DNA of 64,000 bases, taken from NCBI GenBank assembly GCA_945874695.1, contig CAMCHP010000007.1:1-64000 (forward strand), given 5' to 3'. The number at the start of each line of letters is the position of its first letter. Positions within the stretch are counted from its first letter, which is position 1. The DNA comes from Chryseobacterium gleum (GTDB taxonomy: Bacteria > Bacteroidota > Bacteroidia > Flavobacteriales_D > Sanyastnellaceae). The notes beneath the pieces are model-generated. The model had not been told where the DNA came from, did not search any database, and worked only from the letters and a program-made list of their open reading frames with translations. The position numbers and the translations under genes were made by a program. Positions 33,445 through 43,298 of this stretch are shown piece after piece.

Positions 33445-36400
33445 TTGACTAAATTTTTATCAATATTGGTTTTACTCGCATGGTCGACTGCCATGTCGGG
33501 GCAATTGAGCATCAGCGCCAATACAAACGCTGGCTGCACCCCTCTGCCTGTTGTAATAAGCGTTCAAACACCTGATGCAGCGTCAATTACCTCATATGAA
33601 TGGGTGGTAACCTTCCCAAACAACACCTCAGTTACATCTAGTGATAGCCAATACATTGGTGTGTTTGCCCAAGCTGGGAATTATAGTGTTACCCTCACGA
33701 TCAACAGCAACGAAACCCTTACTGAAACCAACTTTATTACCGTTTTTCAACCGCCTACTGCCGCCATTTCAGTAGATGACAGCGCGGGCTGTATACCACA
33801 CTGCGTGCAGTACTCAGACGCGAGTATCGCTGGAGGCGGAGCAATTGTGTCTTGGGCATGGGATTTTGGGAACGGCACGCTATCGAACCAACAAAACCCC
33901 TCGTTTTGTTATCAAAATGCGGGGAATTACACCCCGTTTCTATCGGTTGAAGATGAAAATGGGTGTTTCAATTCGGTTTCAGTACCGCAAATGGTATTCG
34001 TAAGTAGCGATTCACCGGCAGCTGATTTCATACCTAGCACACTGAACGATTGCAATCCGCCGGTAAATGTTATTTTCGATAACACTTCGGTCGGCACTGG
34101 CCTCATCAGTACTTGGGACTTCGGCAATGGGTTCACGCAAACCACCGTCGGATTGAGCACGGTAAATCAAACGTTTAATGCGGTTAATGACTACGAGGTG
34201 TGCTTAACCGTCGAAAATCCGATTGGCTGCATCGCTGAACATTGTGAAACCATTGAAGTGGTGCAATCGCCCGTACCGCAGTTTACCACCAACGAAAGCA
34301 TCGTTTGCGCAGGCAATTACGTCACATTCACAAGCACGAGTAATCCTATTCCCGCTCAAATTTCTTGGGATTTTGATGGCGATGGGGTTGAAGATGCCAC
34401 CGGCACCACTGCCGCCTTTCAGTTCATGACGCCCGGTTCATACACGCCTGTAATGACCGCGACTTACTCGTCAAATTGTGTTGGTCAGTCGGTAGGCGAC
34501 CAAACGATCACCGTTTTGCAAGGTCTAACACCGAACTTTACAAGTTCAAGCACCGCTGCGTGTTCTTTGCCTGCAGTGATAGACTTTGTGAACAGCAGTA
34601 GCGGTCAAAACATCGTTGACTATGAGTGGATTGTGAACGGCACATCTGCCGGAACGACCACCGATTTAAGCTACACCTTTAATGCATTTGGAACGTATGA
34701 TGTGGCCTTGGTCGTGAATGCTGCGCAATGCACAGATACACTAAACCTAGCCGGCTACATCACTGTAGCTCAACCTACGATTAACTTTAGCTTGCCGGCA
34801 CAAATTTGCACGGGAGTGCCCGTTCCGGTGAATAATATTGTGATAAGCGCGACCGAGCAGGTAACGGATGTTGAATGGGACTTTGACGGGGATGGGATTG
34901 TTGATGCAACCGGAACTAATCCGGCTTTCAGCTATGACGCAACCGGTATTTATACCGTGCAGGTTTATCTTGAAACCGTAAGCGGTTGCACAAGTGTCGT
35001 TTCGGCGTCTCAAAACATTATTGTTCAGCCTGGGGTAATCGCGGATTTTCAAGCAAATGTTACCGTTTCATGCGCTGATGAACCCATTACGTTTTGCACC
35101 GACATGGTTCAAGGCACAACCTATGCTTGGAATTTTGGCGGGCCGTGGTTTAACACCTCTTTTCCGAATGAGTGCATCAATTACACCTACCAAGACACGG
35201 GGTTTTTCGACGTCACATTAAGTGTGTACAATACGGCATGCAACGCCATCATTACCCTCGAAGATTACATTTACATTGCCCCTCCGATTGCGCTGTTCGA
35301 CTTTCAACAAGAATGTTCTGACTTGAACACCGTACAATTTATTGACGCTTCAATCGGCGCTGATTCATTGGTTTGGGATTTTGGCGATGGATCGCCCTTG
35401 GTGCTTGATGTGGCGAATCCAGCCCACACCTTCCCTGCCCCTGGGAGCTACACTGTGACGCTCACGGCCTTTAACTTTGAAACCGGTTGCTCCGACCCCG
35501 TTGCCGAAACGGTGATCACGTCTGTAAACCCTATTGTGCTCAATGCAGCAAATGCCACGGGCTGTGCCCCAAGAACGCCAACTCTCTCGTCTCCAAACAG
35601 CACCCAATATGTCAACTGGCAAATTGATTTTGGAAACGGAACATCCGCTGTGGCTCAACTCAATGCCCAAAACATTTGGGAGGTAACAACAACTGGTCCC
35701 AACGGCACAACGTTCAACACCTATGGTTTCAGTATAAACTTTTGGCCACAAGTCACTTACACGCAGCAGGGTACTTACGACATTACTGTTATCGCCACCG
35801 ATGGTAGCGGCTGTTCTTACACCCAAACCTTCAACGACATTGTTACTGTATGGAACGACCAGTTCTTCGCCGGCTTCAATACCACCATCATTGATGGCTG
35901 TGACAATGTGGTCATCAGTTTTGAACCTACAGGAAGTTTCTTGCTCAACGGCACATGGCAATTTACGGATGGAACGACCTCATCAGAACTCAACCCTACT
36001 CATCAGTTCTTCGCCCCTTGGGATTACGCCTACGGTGCAACCTTCACTGTAACTGATCAGTTTGGATGCAGTTCAACAGCCTCTCAAACCATTGATTTGG
36101 TTCCTCCACCTATACCTGGATTCAATATCATGGCCGACCCGTCATGCATTGCTGAAGAAATTAGCGTAGAGAACACCAGTACTGGCGATATTGTGGGTTA
36201 CTTCTGGGATTTCGGCGACCCCGGAACGCCCAACAATACCAGCCCAGCGTTCGAACCTGTACATGCCTACACCCAAAATGGCAGTTTCACCGTTTGCCTC
36301 ACAGTTGAAAACAGCGTCGGATGTCAACAAACCCTTTGCCAAGACAATGCGGTCAACATCATTTCACCGGTCGCTGAAATTACCTACACCCCGCAAATCA

Positions 36401-39078
36401 ACAATTGCCTGTTCGGCGTGCAGTATGAAAACACCACCGACGGCGATATCGTATGCTCTGAATGGAGCTTCGGTGATGGTCAATTCAGCAACGGGTTAGA
36501 TCCTTTTCACACCTATTCGATTGGGGTGTATGACGTTCAGCTGGTGGTGTGCAACAGCTTTGGCTGCTATGACACAACAACTGTGTTTGACATTTTCAAC
36601 CTCTCCAATGTCATCGGGCCATATACCACTACGCTCGACCCGTTTACCTGCGCTCCGTTTGACGTAACCTATACTGCTTACAACGCCGCTGACCAAAGCT
36701 TCGACTACTTCTGGGATTTTGGTGATGGATCGGGCGACCCTGACAACAATACAGTAACTACCCACGCCTATCAGGCTCCTGGGGTTTATTGTCCAACCCT
36801 TGTGATGACCGACCCCAACGGATGCACTTTTTTGATCAGCTGCGAAGAGTCAATAACGGTTGAAGAGTTCACCTTCGACATTACGACGGTTGATCCCGTG
36901 TGTTTCGGGGAGTCGAGCACATTTGAGGTTTCGGGTGCCGAAAGCTATCAATTCTCTCACCCCGAATTTATCACCGACCTTGGCGGTGGCAACTATCAAG
37001 TGGATGCTCCTCAAACAACGAACATCATTGTCACTGGCTTTTTGAGCGACTGCCAGTATACCGAAACCCTCGAGGTTGTTATCAACCAACTGCCTGAAGT
37101 GCTGCTCGATGTGGTTGACGAAGTGTGTTTTAATGCTGATGTTTTCGCCCTAACGGGCGGATGGCCTCAAGGCAACACCGGTGTGTATGCAATCAATGGT
37201 GTTGCTGCTACAGCGTTTGATCCGTCGTTGCCGGCAGGATCGAACTACACTGTTTCATACTCCTTCACCGATGCCAACGGATGCTCAAACACCGCAACTG
37301 ATGAGATCTTCATCCATCCCTTGCCTGCCGTAACTTTAGAGCCTTTTGGTCCGTTCTGTGAAGCCGATGCCGATGCGGTTTTGGTTGGCGGCCTACCACT
37401 TGGCGGTACCTATAACTTGAATGGTGTTGAAAGCACCCTATTTACACCATCCGCCGGATACGGCGAATACCCCCTCAGCTATAGTTTCACCGACGGAAAT
37501 GGATGCAGCGCCTCGGCACAAGTGACGGTGTTGGTGCACCCCAATCCTGTACCTTCGATCACCCCTCCAGTGCTATGCTGGCAACCCCTGCTTTCACTCG
37601 AAAGCTCAAGCAGTATTGCAACAGGCTCAATTGTCGATTACAGCTGGGATTTAGGCGAAGCGGGTACGCAAAGCGGATCACCAACCGCAACGTTCAGTGT
37701 TGCGGGTCCGACCACCTTGAACGTAACCTTCACCGCCATTTCTGACCAAGGCTGCACAAGCACTGTCGCTGTTGATGTACCCGTATACGCAACACCTGAG
37801 GCCGACTTCACGGTAAACGATATTTGTCAAGGCGATGCACTTACACTCTTGGATGCATCAACTTCGAACGGTGAGCCCCTTGCCGAATGGCGCTGGTATT
37901 TGAACGGCGCAGAATTTGCAACCGGGCAACAACCACCCGCTGTGCCTGTTGAAAATTGGGGTGTTGTGACCATTGATCTGGTTGTCACAACCACCGAAGG
38001 ATGCAGCGACACCGCAACAGAATCGGCATTTGTAGCACCGCTTCCTTTGCTTGAGCTCGACACAACGCCAACCTGCGAAGATGTTGCGGTTACCATTCTA
38101 AACGGCAGCTCATCTCCTGATGGCGGCGCCCTCAATTACACTTGGAATGATGGGCAAGGCAACACATTCAACACGAATAACCTCAGCACAACCTATGGCC
38201 AATTTGGCCAATACACCATTACCTTAACCGCAGAAAGCACAGCGGGATGCAGTGCGACAACTTCTATTCAACAAGTTGTTTACGCAACCCCACAAGCTGA
38301 TTTTGATTGGGAGAACGTGAGTTTTTGTGCGCTGGGCAGTGCTTCGCTGACCGACATCTCAACCGTGGCCGAAGGAATAATCTCGGCGTGGAGTTGGTCG
38401 GCCAATGGCAACCAATTCGGACAAACGCCGGACGTTGAATTCAGCGCGCCAGATTTCGGAATTTACACCATAACGCTTGAAGTAGTTTCGAATGAAGGCT
38501 GCAGTAATGCCATTACCTATACCGATTTGATTGAAGTGTACCCCAATCCACAAGCGGGTTTTGTGATTTCACCAGACCCCCCCATATCGGCCGCACCTTA
38601 CTTTTTCTTGACCGATCGTTCCAATGGAGCCGACGCATGGGAGTACCTGCTCTCAGATGGTACCACCTACAGCACAGCCTCATTCGACCACGAATTGAGC
38701 ATGCCTGGCTTGTTCTCAATCACCCAAATCGTAACCAACAGCTTCGGTTGTACCGACACCCTAACCGCCGAATACGACCTCGAGCCTGAATTGTTGGTTT
38801 ACGTGCCGAATGCATTCACACCCGATGCTGACGGCTTAAACGAGGTCTTTAAACCCGTCATCAGCGGTGCCACCATACAGAGTTATCGCTTCTTCATTGT
38901 TGACCGCTGGGGCGAAACCGTTTTCGACACAACCGACCGCAATGCAGGGTGGATTGGCGATTTCAAAGGTGGCGACCACTTCGTTATGGGAGGTGCTTAC
39001 GTTTGGCAACTTGAAGTCAGCACCGTTGAAAAGCGCATCAAACAGGTGTACACTGGCCATGTGACCATTATACGCTAA
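33445..39078 (+). CDS. Giant PKD-repeat surface protein with T9SS type B sorting domain
   Basis: An 1,877-residue secreted protein. The signal peptide TKFLSILVLLAWSTAMSGQ begins at a TTG codon, with no usable ATG near it and an SD-like AAAGGGA 7 bases upstream. The body is about 15-20 beta-sandwich repeats of roughly 80-90 residues. Around ten are PKD domains with the hallmark WDFGDG or WDFGNG, and others are Ig-like or Cys-anchored repeats (FTDANGCSNTA). The C-terminus (about 1790-1877) is a gliding-motility-associated domain opening VPNAFTPDADGLNEVF and with VDRWGETVF. It is probably exported by T9SS to the surface or medium, for adhesion or polymer binding. No PorP partner is adjacent. A dispersed hairpin element lies inside. 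Confidence 0.93.
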   Translation: MTKFLSILVLLAWSTAMSGQLSISANTNAGCTPLPVVISVQTPDAASITSYEWVVTFPNNTSVTSSDSQYIGVFAQAGNYSVTLTINSNETLTETNFITVFQPPTAAISVDDSAGCIPHCVQYSDASIAGGGAIVSWAWDFGNGTLSNQQNPSFCYQNAGNYTPFLSVEDENGCFNSVSVPQMVFVSSDSPAADFIPSTLNDCNPPVNVIFDNTSVGTGLISTWDFGNGFTQTTVGLSTVNQTFNAVNDYEVCLTVENPIGCIAEHCETIEVVQSPVPQFTTNESIVCAGNYVTFTSTSNPIPAQISWDFDGDGVEDATGTTAAFQFMTPGSYTPVMTATYSSNCVGQSVGDQTITVLQGLTPNFTSSSTAACSLPAVIDFVNSSSGQNIVDYEWIVNGTSAGTTTDLSYTFNAFGTYDVALVVNAAQCTDTLNLAGYITVAQPTINFSLPAQICTGVPVPVNNIVISATEQVTDVEWDFDGDGIVDATGTNPAFSYDATGIYTVQVYLETVSGCTSVVSASQNIIVQPGVIADFQANVTVSCADEPITFCTDMVQGTTYAWNFGGPWFNTSFPNECINYTYQDTGFFDVTLSVYNTACNAIITLEDYIYIAPPIALFDFQQECSDLNTVQFIDASIGADSLVWDFGDGSPLVLDVANPAHTFPAPGSYTVTLTAFNFETGCSDPVAETVITSVNPIVLNAANATGCAPRTPTLSSPNSTQYVNWQIDFGNGTSAVAQLNAQNIWEVTTTGPNGTTFNTYGFSINFWPQVTYTQQGTYDITVIATDGSGCSYTQTFNDIVTVWNDQFFAGFNTTIIDGCDNVVISFEPTGSFLLNGTWQFTDGTTSSELNPTHQFFAPWDYAYGATFTVTDQFGCSSTASQTIDLVPPPIPGFNIMADPSCIAEEISVENTSTGDIVGYFWDFGDPGTPNNTSPAFEPVHAYTQNGSFTVCLTVENSVGCQQTLCQDNAVNIISPVAEITYTPQINNCLFGVQYENTTDGDIVCSEWSFGDGQFSNGLDPFHTYSIGVYDVQLVVCNSFGCYDTTTVFDIFNLSNVIGPYTTTLDPFTCAPFDVTYTAYNAADQSFDYFWDFGDGSGDPDNNTVTTHAYQAPGVYCPTLVMTDPNGCTFLISCEESITVEEFTFDITTVDPVCFGESSTFEVSGAESYQFSHPEFITDLGGGNYQVDAPQTTNIIVTGFLSDCQYTETLEVVINQLPEVLLDVVDEVCFNADVFALTGGWPQGNTGVYAINGVAATAFDPSLPAGSNYTVSYSFTDANGCSNTATDEIFIHPLPAVTLEPFGPFCEADADAVLVGGLPLGGTYNLNGVESTLFTPSAGYGEYPLSYSFTDGNGCSASAQVTVLVHPNPVPSITPPVLCWQPLLSLESSSSIATGSIVDYSWDLGEAGTQSGSPTATFSVAGPTTLNVTFTAISDQGCTSTVAVDVPVYATPEADFTVNDICQGDALTLLDASTSNGEPLAEWRWYLNGAEFATGQQPPAVPVENWGVVTIDLVVTTTEGCSDTATESAFVAPLPLLELDTTPTCEDVAVTILNGSSSPDGGALNYTWNDGQGNTFNTNNLSTTYGQFGQYTITLTAESTAGCSATTSIQQVVYATPQADFDWENVSFCALGSASLTDISTVAEGIISAWSWSANGNQFGQTPDVEFSAPDFGIYTITLEVVSNEGCSNAITYTDLIEVYPNPQAGFVISPDPPISAAPYFFLTDRSNGADAWEYLLSDGTTYSTASFDHELSMPGLFSITQIVTNSFGCTDTLTAEYDLEPELLVYVPNAFTPDADGLNEVFKPVISGATIQSYRFFIVDRWGETVFDTTDRNAGWIGDFKGGDHFVMGGAYVWQLEVSTVEKRIKQVYTGHVTIIR
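37141..37164 (+). repeat. Dispersed hairpin element, copy 11
   Basis: GTTTT, stem CGCCC, loop TAAC, stem GGGCG, GATGG. It lies in the PKD-protein gene, encoding VFALTGGW. Confidence 0.7.
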
Positions 39079-39098
39079 ACCAATTCATCGGAGAGCGC

Positions 39099-39106
39099 TA
39101 CCTTTG
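39099..39106 (+). promoter_or_regulatory. -7 promoter box TACCTTTG for the SIS isomerase-lipB pair
   Basis: Perfect TAnnTTTG match ending 18 bases before the ATG at 39125. Confidence 0.55.
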
Positions 39107-39124
39107 CATTCAAATTGCATCATT

Positions 39125-40111
39125 ATGCGCACACTCATCGAAAATTTCCCCGAGCAGCTCGAAGCTGCGTTTACCAATGCACAGCATGCAGCATTGAAAG
39201 GCTCTACCCAGCATTTTTCATCTGTGATTGTCACCGGGCTTGGCGGCTCAGGTATTGGTGGAAAGATTATTGCGCAATTGGTTCAAGATGAAGTTGCTGT
39301 GCCTGTAATCATCAACAATGACTACTTGTTGCCAGCTTTTGCTTCAGCTTCGACACTGGTGGTGGTTTCAAGCTATTCAGGCAATACTGAAGAAACCGTA
39401 TCGGCCATGCGCGATGCATTGGCACAAGGTTGCACGGTAGCCTGCATTAGCTCTGGCGGACTAATCACCGAATTGGCGCGTGAAAAGGGATTAGACGTAT
39501 TGGAAATTCCGGGTGGACAACCCCCGCGATCACAGTTTGGGTATTCTGCTGTATCACTCATGAAGGTGCTTGAAAGCTACGGCATTGTAAGCGCCGCTGC
39601 GTTTGCAGCACTTGAAAACTTGCCGCGCTTCTTACGCACAAACAAAGCAGATACAATTGCACGCGCGAGCCATTTGGCCCATGTACTCGCCTCACGTACC
39701 GCAATCATTTACGCCGAAAACCGCAACGAAGGAGTGGCCATTCGCTGGCGTCAACAAATCAACGAAAACAGTAAAAAACTCTGTTGGCACCACGTTTATC
39801 CCGAGATGAATCACAACGAACTCGTCGGTTGGGAAGGCGGAAATGCCAGCTTTGCCGTTTTGATGTTGCGCAGTGCCGATGACCATCCCCGTTCGGTAGC
39901 CCGAATGAACATCACCGAACCCCTCTTTTTACAAAAAGGAGCCGCCGTTGAAAACATCATTGCACTCGGTAAAAACCGCACTGAACGCGTGTTTGATTTA
40001 ATCCACCTCGGTGACTGGCTATCCTTGTTACTCGCCGAGAACGCAGGTGTTGATCCTGTGTCAATCGATGCCATCGACTACCTCAAAAATGCTTTGACTG
40101 CACTCAAGTGA
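39125..40111 (+). CDS. Bifunctional phosphoglucose/phosphomannose isomerase family (SIS domain)
   Basis: A 328-residue double-SIS protein like the archaeal-type phosphoglucose/phosphomannose isomerases. The first SIS domain has TGLGGSGIGGKI and the phosphosugar-binding SSYSGNTEET. The segment GGQPPRSQFGYS fits the family, as do a catalytic-type Glu/His stretch in YPEMNHNELVGWEG and a C-terminal helix. It interconverts fructose-6-phosphate with glucose- or mannose-6-phosphate; the preferred substrate is unknown. The ATG at 39125 replaces an in-frame TTG within the promoter box. It overlaps lipB by 4 bp (GTGA). Confidence 0.9.
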   Translation: MRTLIENFPEQLEAAFTNAQHAALKGSTQHFSSVIVTGLGGSGIGGKIIAQLVQDEVAVPVIINNDYLLPAFASASTLVVVSSYSGNTEETVSAMRDALAQGCTVACISSGGLITELAREKGLDVLEIPGGQPPRSQFGYSAVSLMKVLESYGIVSAAAFAALENLPRFLRTNKADTIARASHLAHVLASRTAIIYAENRNEGVAIRWRQQINENSKKLCWHHVYPEMNHNELVGWEGGNASFAVLMLRSADDHPRSVARMNITEPLFLQKGAAVENIIALGKNRTERVFDLIHLGDWLSLLLAENAGVDPVSIDAIDYLKNALTALK

Positions 40112-40803
40112 AAACCATCAAATATGCTGATTTAGGCTTGATGGATTACCAAGCATGTTGGGACTATCAAGAAGAACTCTTCGCGGCCTCCATCGCCACC
40201 AAAATTGCACGCCGCAATGGTGAAGAGCGTCCTCTGCCCATCAATCACTTGCTTTTTGTTGAGCACCCTCCGGTATACACTTTGGGCAAAAGTGGCGATG
40301 AGGCGCACTTGCTTCTGAATGCAGAAGAACTCGCAGCACAAGGCTTTCAATATTACAAGATCAACCGGGGCGGCGACATCACCTACCACGGTCCCGGTCA
40401 ATTGGTTGGATACCCCATTTTTGACCTCGACCAGTTCTTTACCGACATCCATCGCTATTTGCGAACCCTTGAAGAAGCAATCATTTTACTGCTCTCAGAG
40501 TACAAAATATCGGCCGGGCGCATCGATGGCCTAACCGGGGTGTGGATTGATCGCGACAACCGTCCGCGTAAAATTTGTGCCCTGGGTGTGAAGTGCAGCC
40601 GATGGGTGACCATGCACGGATTCGCCTTGAACGTGAACAGCTCCCTCGATCATTTCAAAAACATAGTGCCTTGCGGTATCGACGACAAAGAAGTCACGAG
40701 TATGGCCGCCGAACTGGGTCAAGAAATAGACCTCGATGGTGTGAAAGCAAAATTGAAAATACACATCGCGAACCTCTTCGATGCCGATTTGGCCGCGCAT
40801 TAA
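40108..40803 (+). CDS. lipB: Octanoyltransferase LipB
   Basis: A 231-residue enzyme that moves octanoyl groups from acyl carrier protein to lipoyl domains, the first step of de novo lipoylation. The family motif RGGDITYHGPGQLVGYPI and the catalytic pair, Lys in KICALGVKCSRW and Cys in IVPCGI, are present. Translation starts at a GTG that overlaps the previous stop (GTGA), so it is coupled to the isomerase gene. The stop overlaps the convergent TPR gene by 3 bases within a TTAA. Confidence 0.96.
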   Translation: MKTIKYADLGLMDYQACWDYQEELFAASIATKIARRNGEERPLPINHLLFVEHPPVYTLGKSGDEAHLLLNAEELAAQGFQYYKINRGGDITYHGPGQLVGYPIFDLDQFFTDIHRYLRTLEEAIILLLSEYKISAGRIDGLTGVWIDRDNRPRKICALGVKCSRWVTMHGFALNVNSSLDHFKNIVPCGIDDKEVTSMAAELGQEIDLDGVKAKLKIHIANLFDADLAAH

Positions 40804-41639
40804 AATGCCACGTACACCGATTTTCGTTTGCGCAGTTTGCCGCGGCCTTCACACAGTGTGGTGCCGTAAGTTTGTGCATCTGTGTCGCCCAAATCAGCCG
40901 CATTTGCCCAATCTTCACACGCCCCTTTGAAGTCGCGTGTTTCGTATCGGCTCACTCCACGTTGATAGTAGGCATCGCGCGCAACCTCATCATCGCTCGA
41001 ATTAACCAAAACATCGAAATGCTCAAAAGCCATTTTGTACTGCTTCTGCTCCAGCATCATCGTCGCCAAATTCAACTTGCTGCGCTCATCGTTTCGAAGA
41101 TTTAAGCAGTTCTGAAACGCTTTTTGCGCCAAGGCTGGCTTACCCATTTCATAATGTACAGCACCCATCAAATACAGGGCATCGAAATAATCGGGTGCCA
41201 GCGTGAGTGCATCATTCAAATACAACGTGGCCCGCTTGAAATCGTTTTCTTGGTAGGCCATTGCTGCGAAATAGTACGGAATTCGTGATTCACCGGGGCA
41301 TTGCTCCCGCGCAAGCAACAAATCAGCCTGTGCGTCATCAAATCGGTTGAGTGAAAACAAACAAATACCGCGATGCAGGTACAAATCGGCGCCCGCGTAC
41401 TTCAGTTCTTCAGCGCGGTTGTATTGCATCAAAGCCTCGTTGAACTGACCCAACTTCTGATGCGCATCAGCTTTGAGCATGGCTGCCTCTGCGCCATCCT
41501 GGGCATAGAGCGATGTAAGCACATCGGTATACTTGCCCTGTTGGTAGCGCTCCCGCAGTTCGTTCAACGACTGCGCCCATCCGCCCGCACAGGGCGAAAA
41601 CAAAACAAAGAGTACGGCATGAATGATGAACCTGTGCAT
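40800..41639 (-). CDS. Secreted TPR-repeat protein
   Basis: A 279-residue exported protein with a signal peptide ending GGWAQS and about five to six TPR units (for example KLGQFNEALMQYNRAEEL, ENDFKRATLYLNDALTL and GKPALAQKAFQNCLNLR). TPR domains bind partner proteins; the periplasmic or outer-membrane partner here is unknown. The signal-peptide codons FSPCAGGW are made of a dispersed hairpin element, so this part of the protein was probably shaped by that repeat. Confidence 0.88.
   Translation of the reverse strand: MHRFIIHAVLFVLFSPCAGGWAQSLNELRERYQQGKYTDVLTSLYAQDGAEAAMLKADAHQKLGQFNEALMQYNRAEELKYAGADLYLHRGICLFSLNRFDDAQADLLLAREQCPGESRIPYYFAAMAYQENDFKRATLYLNDALTLAPDYFDALYLMGAVHYEMGKPALAQKAFQNCLNLRNDERSKLNLATMMLEQKQYKMAFEHFDVLVNSSDDEVARDAYYQRGVSRYETRDFKGACEDWANAADLGDTDAQTYGTTLCEGRGKLRKRKSVYVAF
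41576..41601 (-). repeat. Dispersed hairpin element, copy 12 (in signal-peptide codons)
   Basis: Minus strand: GTTTT, stem CGCCC, loop TGTGC, stem GGGCG, GATGGG. It encodes part of the TPR protein's signal peptide. Confidence 0.7.
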
Positions 41640-41723
41640 GCTTTAATTTACGTAAAATCATACCAAAATGTTCGCCAAATCTACTCAGGTTCGCTACATT
41701 CGTTAAAATTGCCCGTCGCGCCC

Positions 41724-42905
41724 ATGAAAATTTTGCGTCGCATACTTTATGTTTTGATCGGTGTACCTTTATTGGCTGCTTTGCTCTTGCTGGTGACGGG
41801 CAACGACCATATACTGCGCGGTTTGCCGTCGACCTATTTCATTGGAAAGCCCCGCCCCGATATCGACGACATGCGGTTTCACCACGTGCGCACCGTCGAG
41901 GCCGCGAGTAACAGCACCAGCTGGCCTGAGCGACTGATGCCTGATTCCGCGCTGAGCACCTCTGAAATTCACTACTTTGATTCGCTTCAAACGGCAGCGC
42001 TGCTCATCGTGCATTGCGACACCTTGATTTATGAACGCTATGGGCAAGGTTTTGATGCCCATGACGTCATCAATGCTTTTTCGATGGCCAAGAGCTTTAC
42101 CTCACTGGCATTTGGCCGCGCGGTTGACGCGGGGCTTATCGAAGTTGATGCGCCCGTGAGTCGTTATTTACCGCGCTTTTCTGAAGGCTCAAACGCCGAG
42201 CTCACCGTGCGGCACTTGCTGCAAATGCGCTCAAACATTGACTTTGGTGAAAGCTACTTCAATCCGTTCGGCTACCAAGCAAAATCATATTTCGGCACCA
42301 ATTTGTGGGAGATTACGGCACCCTATCGGGTGGATGGGATTCCGGGCACAGAATGGAAGTACGAAGGCGGCAACACCGTGATCCTGGCTGAGATTCTGGC
42401 AGCGGTGACGGGAGAATCACTTAGCGATTACTTTAGCGCCAACATTTGGCAACCCATTGGTGCTGAACACGATGCATATTGGAGTCTCGATCGAGAAAAC
42501 GGCCATGAAAAAGCCTTCTCCGCATTTTATGCCACCCCCCGCGACTTTGCGCGCATTGGGCAACTGATGCTTCACCAAGGTCATGTAAAAGCGCGCAGCG
42601 TGCTCACCGAGGCATGGATCGATGCTTCACTCACACCACATTTCGCGCCCGACACGGCAGGGAAACCCGTTGAACACTACGGATTTCAATGGTGGTTAGC
42701 GCCACAACAGGTTGAACCATGGCATTTTTCAGCTCGGGGCATGCGCGGCCAATACATTGTGGTAGTACCTGAGCATGAATTGGTTGTTGTGCGCATGGGT
42801 CGCCTGCGCGACGAAAAACATACTGAAGAAAACATGACCCGCGATTTGCCCCACTGGCTTGCGATGGGCCTGAAATTAGCGAAGAAAGATGCTGAGAGAT
42901 ATTGA
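41724..42905 (+). CDS. Serine hydrolase, beta-lactamase class C/penicillin-binding fold
   Basis: A 393-residue membrane-anchored serine hydrolase (N-terminal hydrophobic helix about 8-26). The SxxK motif is SMAK in FSMAKSFTSLAFG. A YxN-like motif lies in WKYEGGNTVIL, and the third motif region is the SARGMRGQYI stretch. Relatives include esterases, peptidases and 6-aminohexanoate-dimer hydrolases, so the substrate is unknown. The ATG at 41724 is used; the open frame further upstream runs over the opposite-strand TPR gene. It contains a dispersed hairpin element and overlaps the next gene by 17 bp. Confidence 0.9.
   Translation: MKILRRILYVLIGVPLLAALLLLVTGNDHILRGLPSTYFIGKPRPDIDDMRFHHVRTVEAASNSTSWPERLMPDSALSTSEIHYFDSLQTAALLIVHCDTLIYERYGQGFDAHDVINAFSMAKSFTSLAFGRAVDAGLIEVDAPVSRYLPRFSEGSNAELTVRHLLQMRSNIDFGESYFNPFGYQAKSYFGTNLWEITAPYRVDGIPGTEWKYEGGNTVILAEILAAVTGESLSDYFSANIWQPIGAEHDAYWSLDRENGHEKAFSAFYATPRDFARIGQLMLHQGHVKARSVLTEAWIDASLTPHFAPDTAGKPVEHYGFQWWLAPQQVEPWHFSARGMRGQYIVVVPEHELVVVRMGRLRDEKHTEENMTRDLPHWLAMGLKLAKKDAERY
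42319..42338 (+). repeat. Dispersed hairpin element, copy 13
   Basis: Stem CACCC, loop TATC, stem GGGTG, GATGGG. The 5' T-run is absent here. The core is the same as the copy at 52337-52369. Confidence 0.55.
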
Positions 42906-43293
42906 TGTTCCGAAGGTAACCGATGTTGCGGTGGCGATTGCTTGCGAAGTCGATGAACTGGGGGGTGAAAACTACTACGCCTACCTGATCAACTTAAAAA
43001 ATGAAAGTTTAGAAAACATTCTCATCCGCTCAAACGGATACGGTGTGCTCGAAGACAACCGCTATGAAACAACTGAATTGCGTCGTTTTTACGACGACAT
43101 GGAGGCTAAATCATTCATAAAAATTGAGCCCGTTTTGGCCGATGCACTTAAATTGAGCAACCAATATTGGGTGAGTTTCTACGTTGACAAAGTTTTGTAC
43201 GACAGAAAGTATGTTTTTGTGCCGGGAAGTGTAGAACCTGCTAATTTTATCACGTTGCCCCTCATTGAAGAGCAGGGCGTGATGATAAAGTAA
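42889..43293 (+). CDS. Conserved hypothetical protein
   Basis: A 134-residue cytoplasmic protein with no signal peptide. It is predicted to be a compact alpha/beta fold and has YYAYLINLKNESLENILI and a central YWVSFYVDKVLYDRKYVF strand pair. It starts 17 bp inside the serine hydrolase gene and ends 5 bp before the exonuclease gene, so it is probably in one operon with them. It was not matched to a named family; a link to the exonuclease is suggested only by position. Confidence 0.82.
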   Translation: MLRDIDVPKVTDVAVAIACEVDELGGENYYAYLINLKNESLENILIRSNGYGVLEDNRYETTELRRFYDDMEAKSFIKIEPVLADALKLSNQYWVSFYVDKVLYDRKYVFVPGSVEPANFITLPLIEEQGVMIK

Positions 43294-43298
43294 AGACT

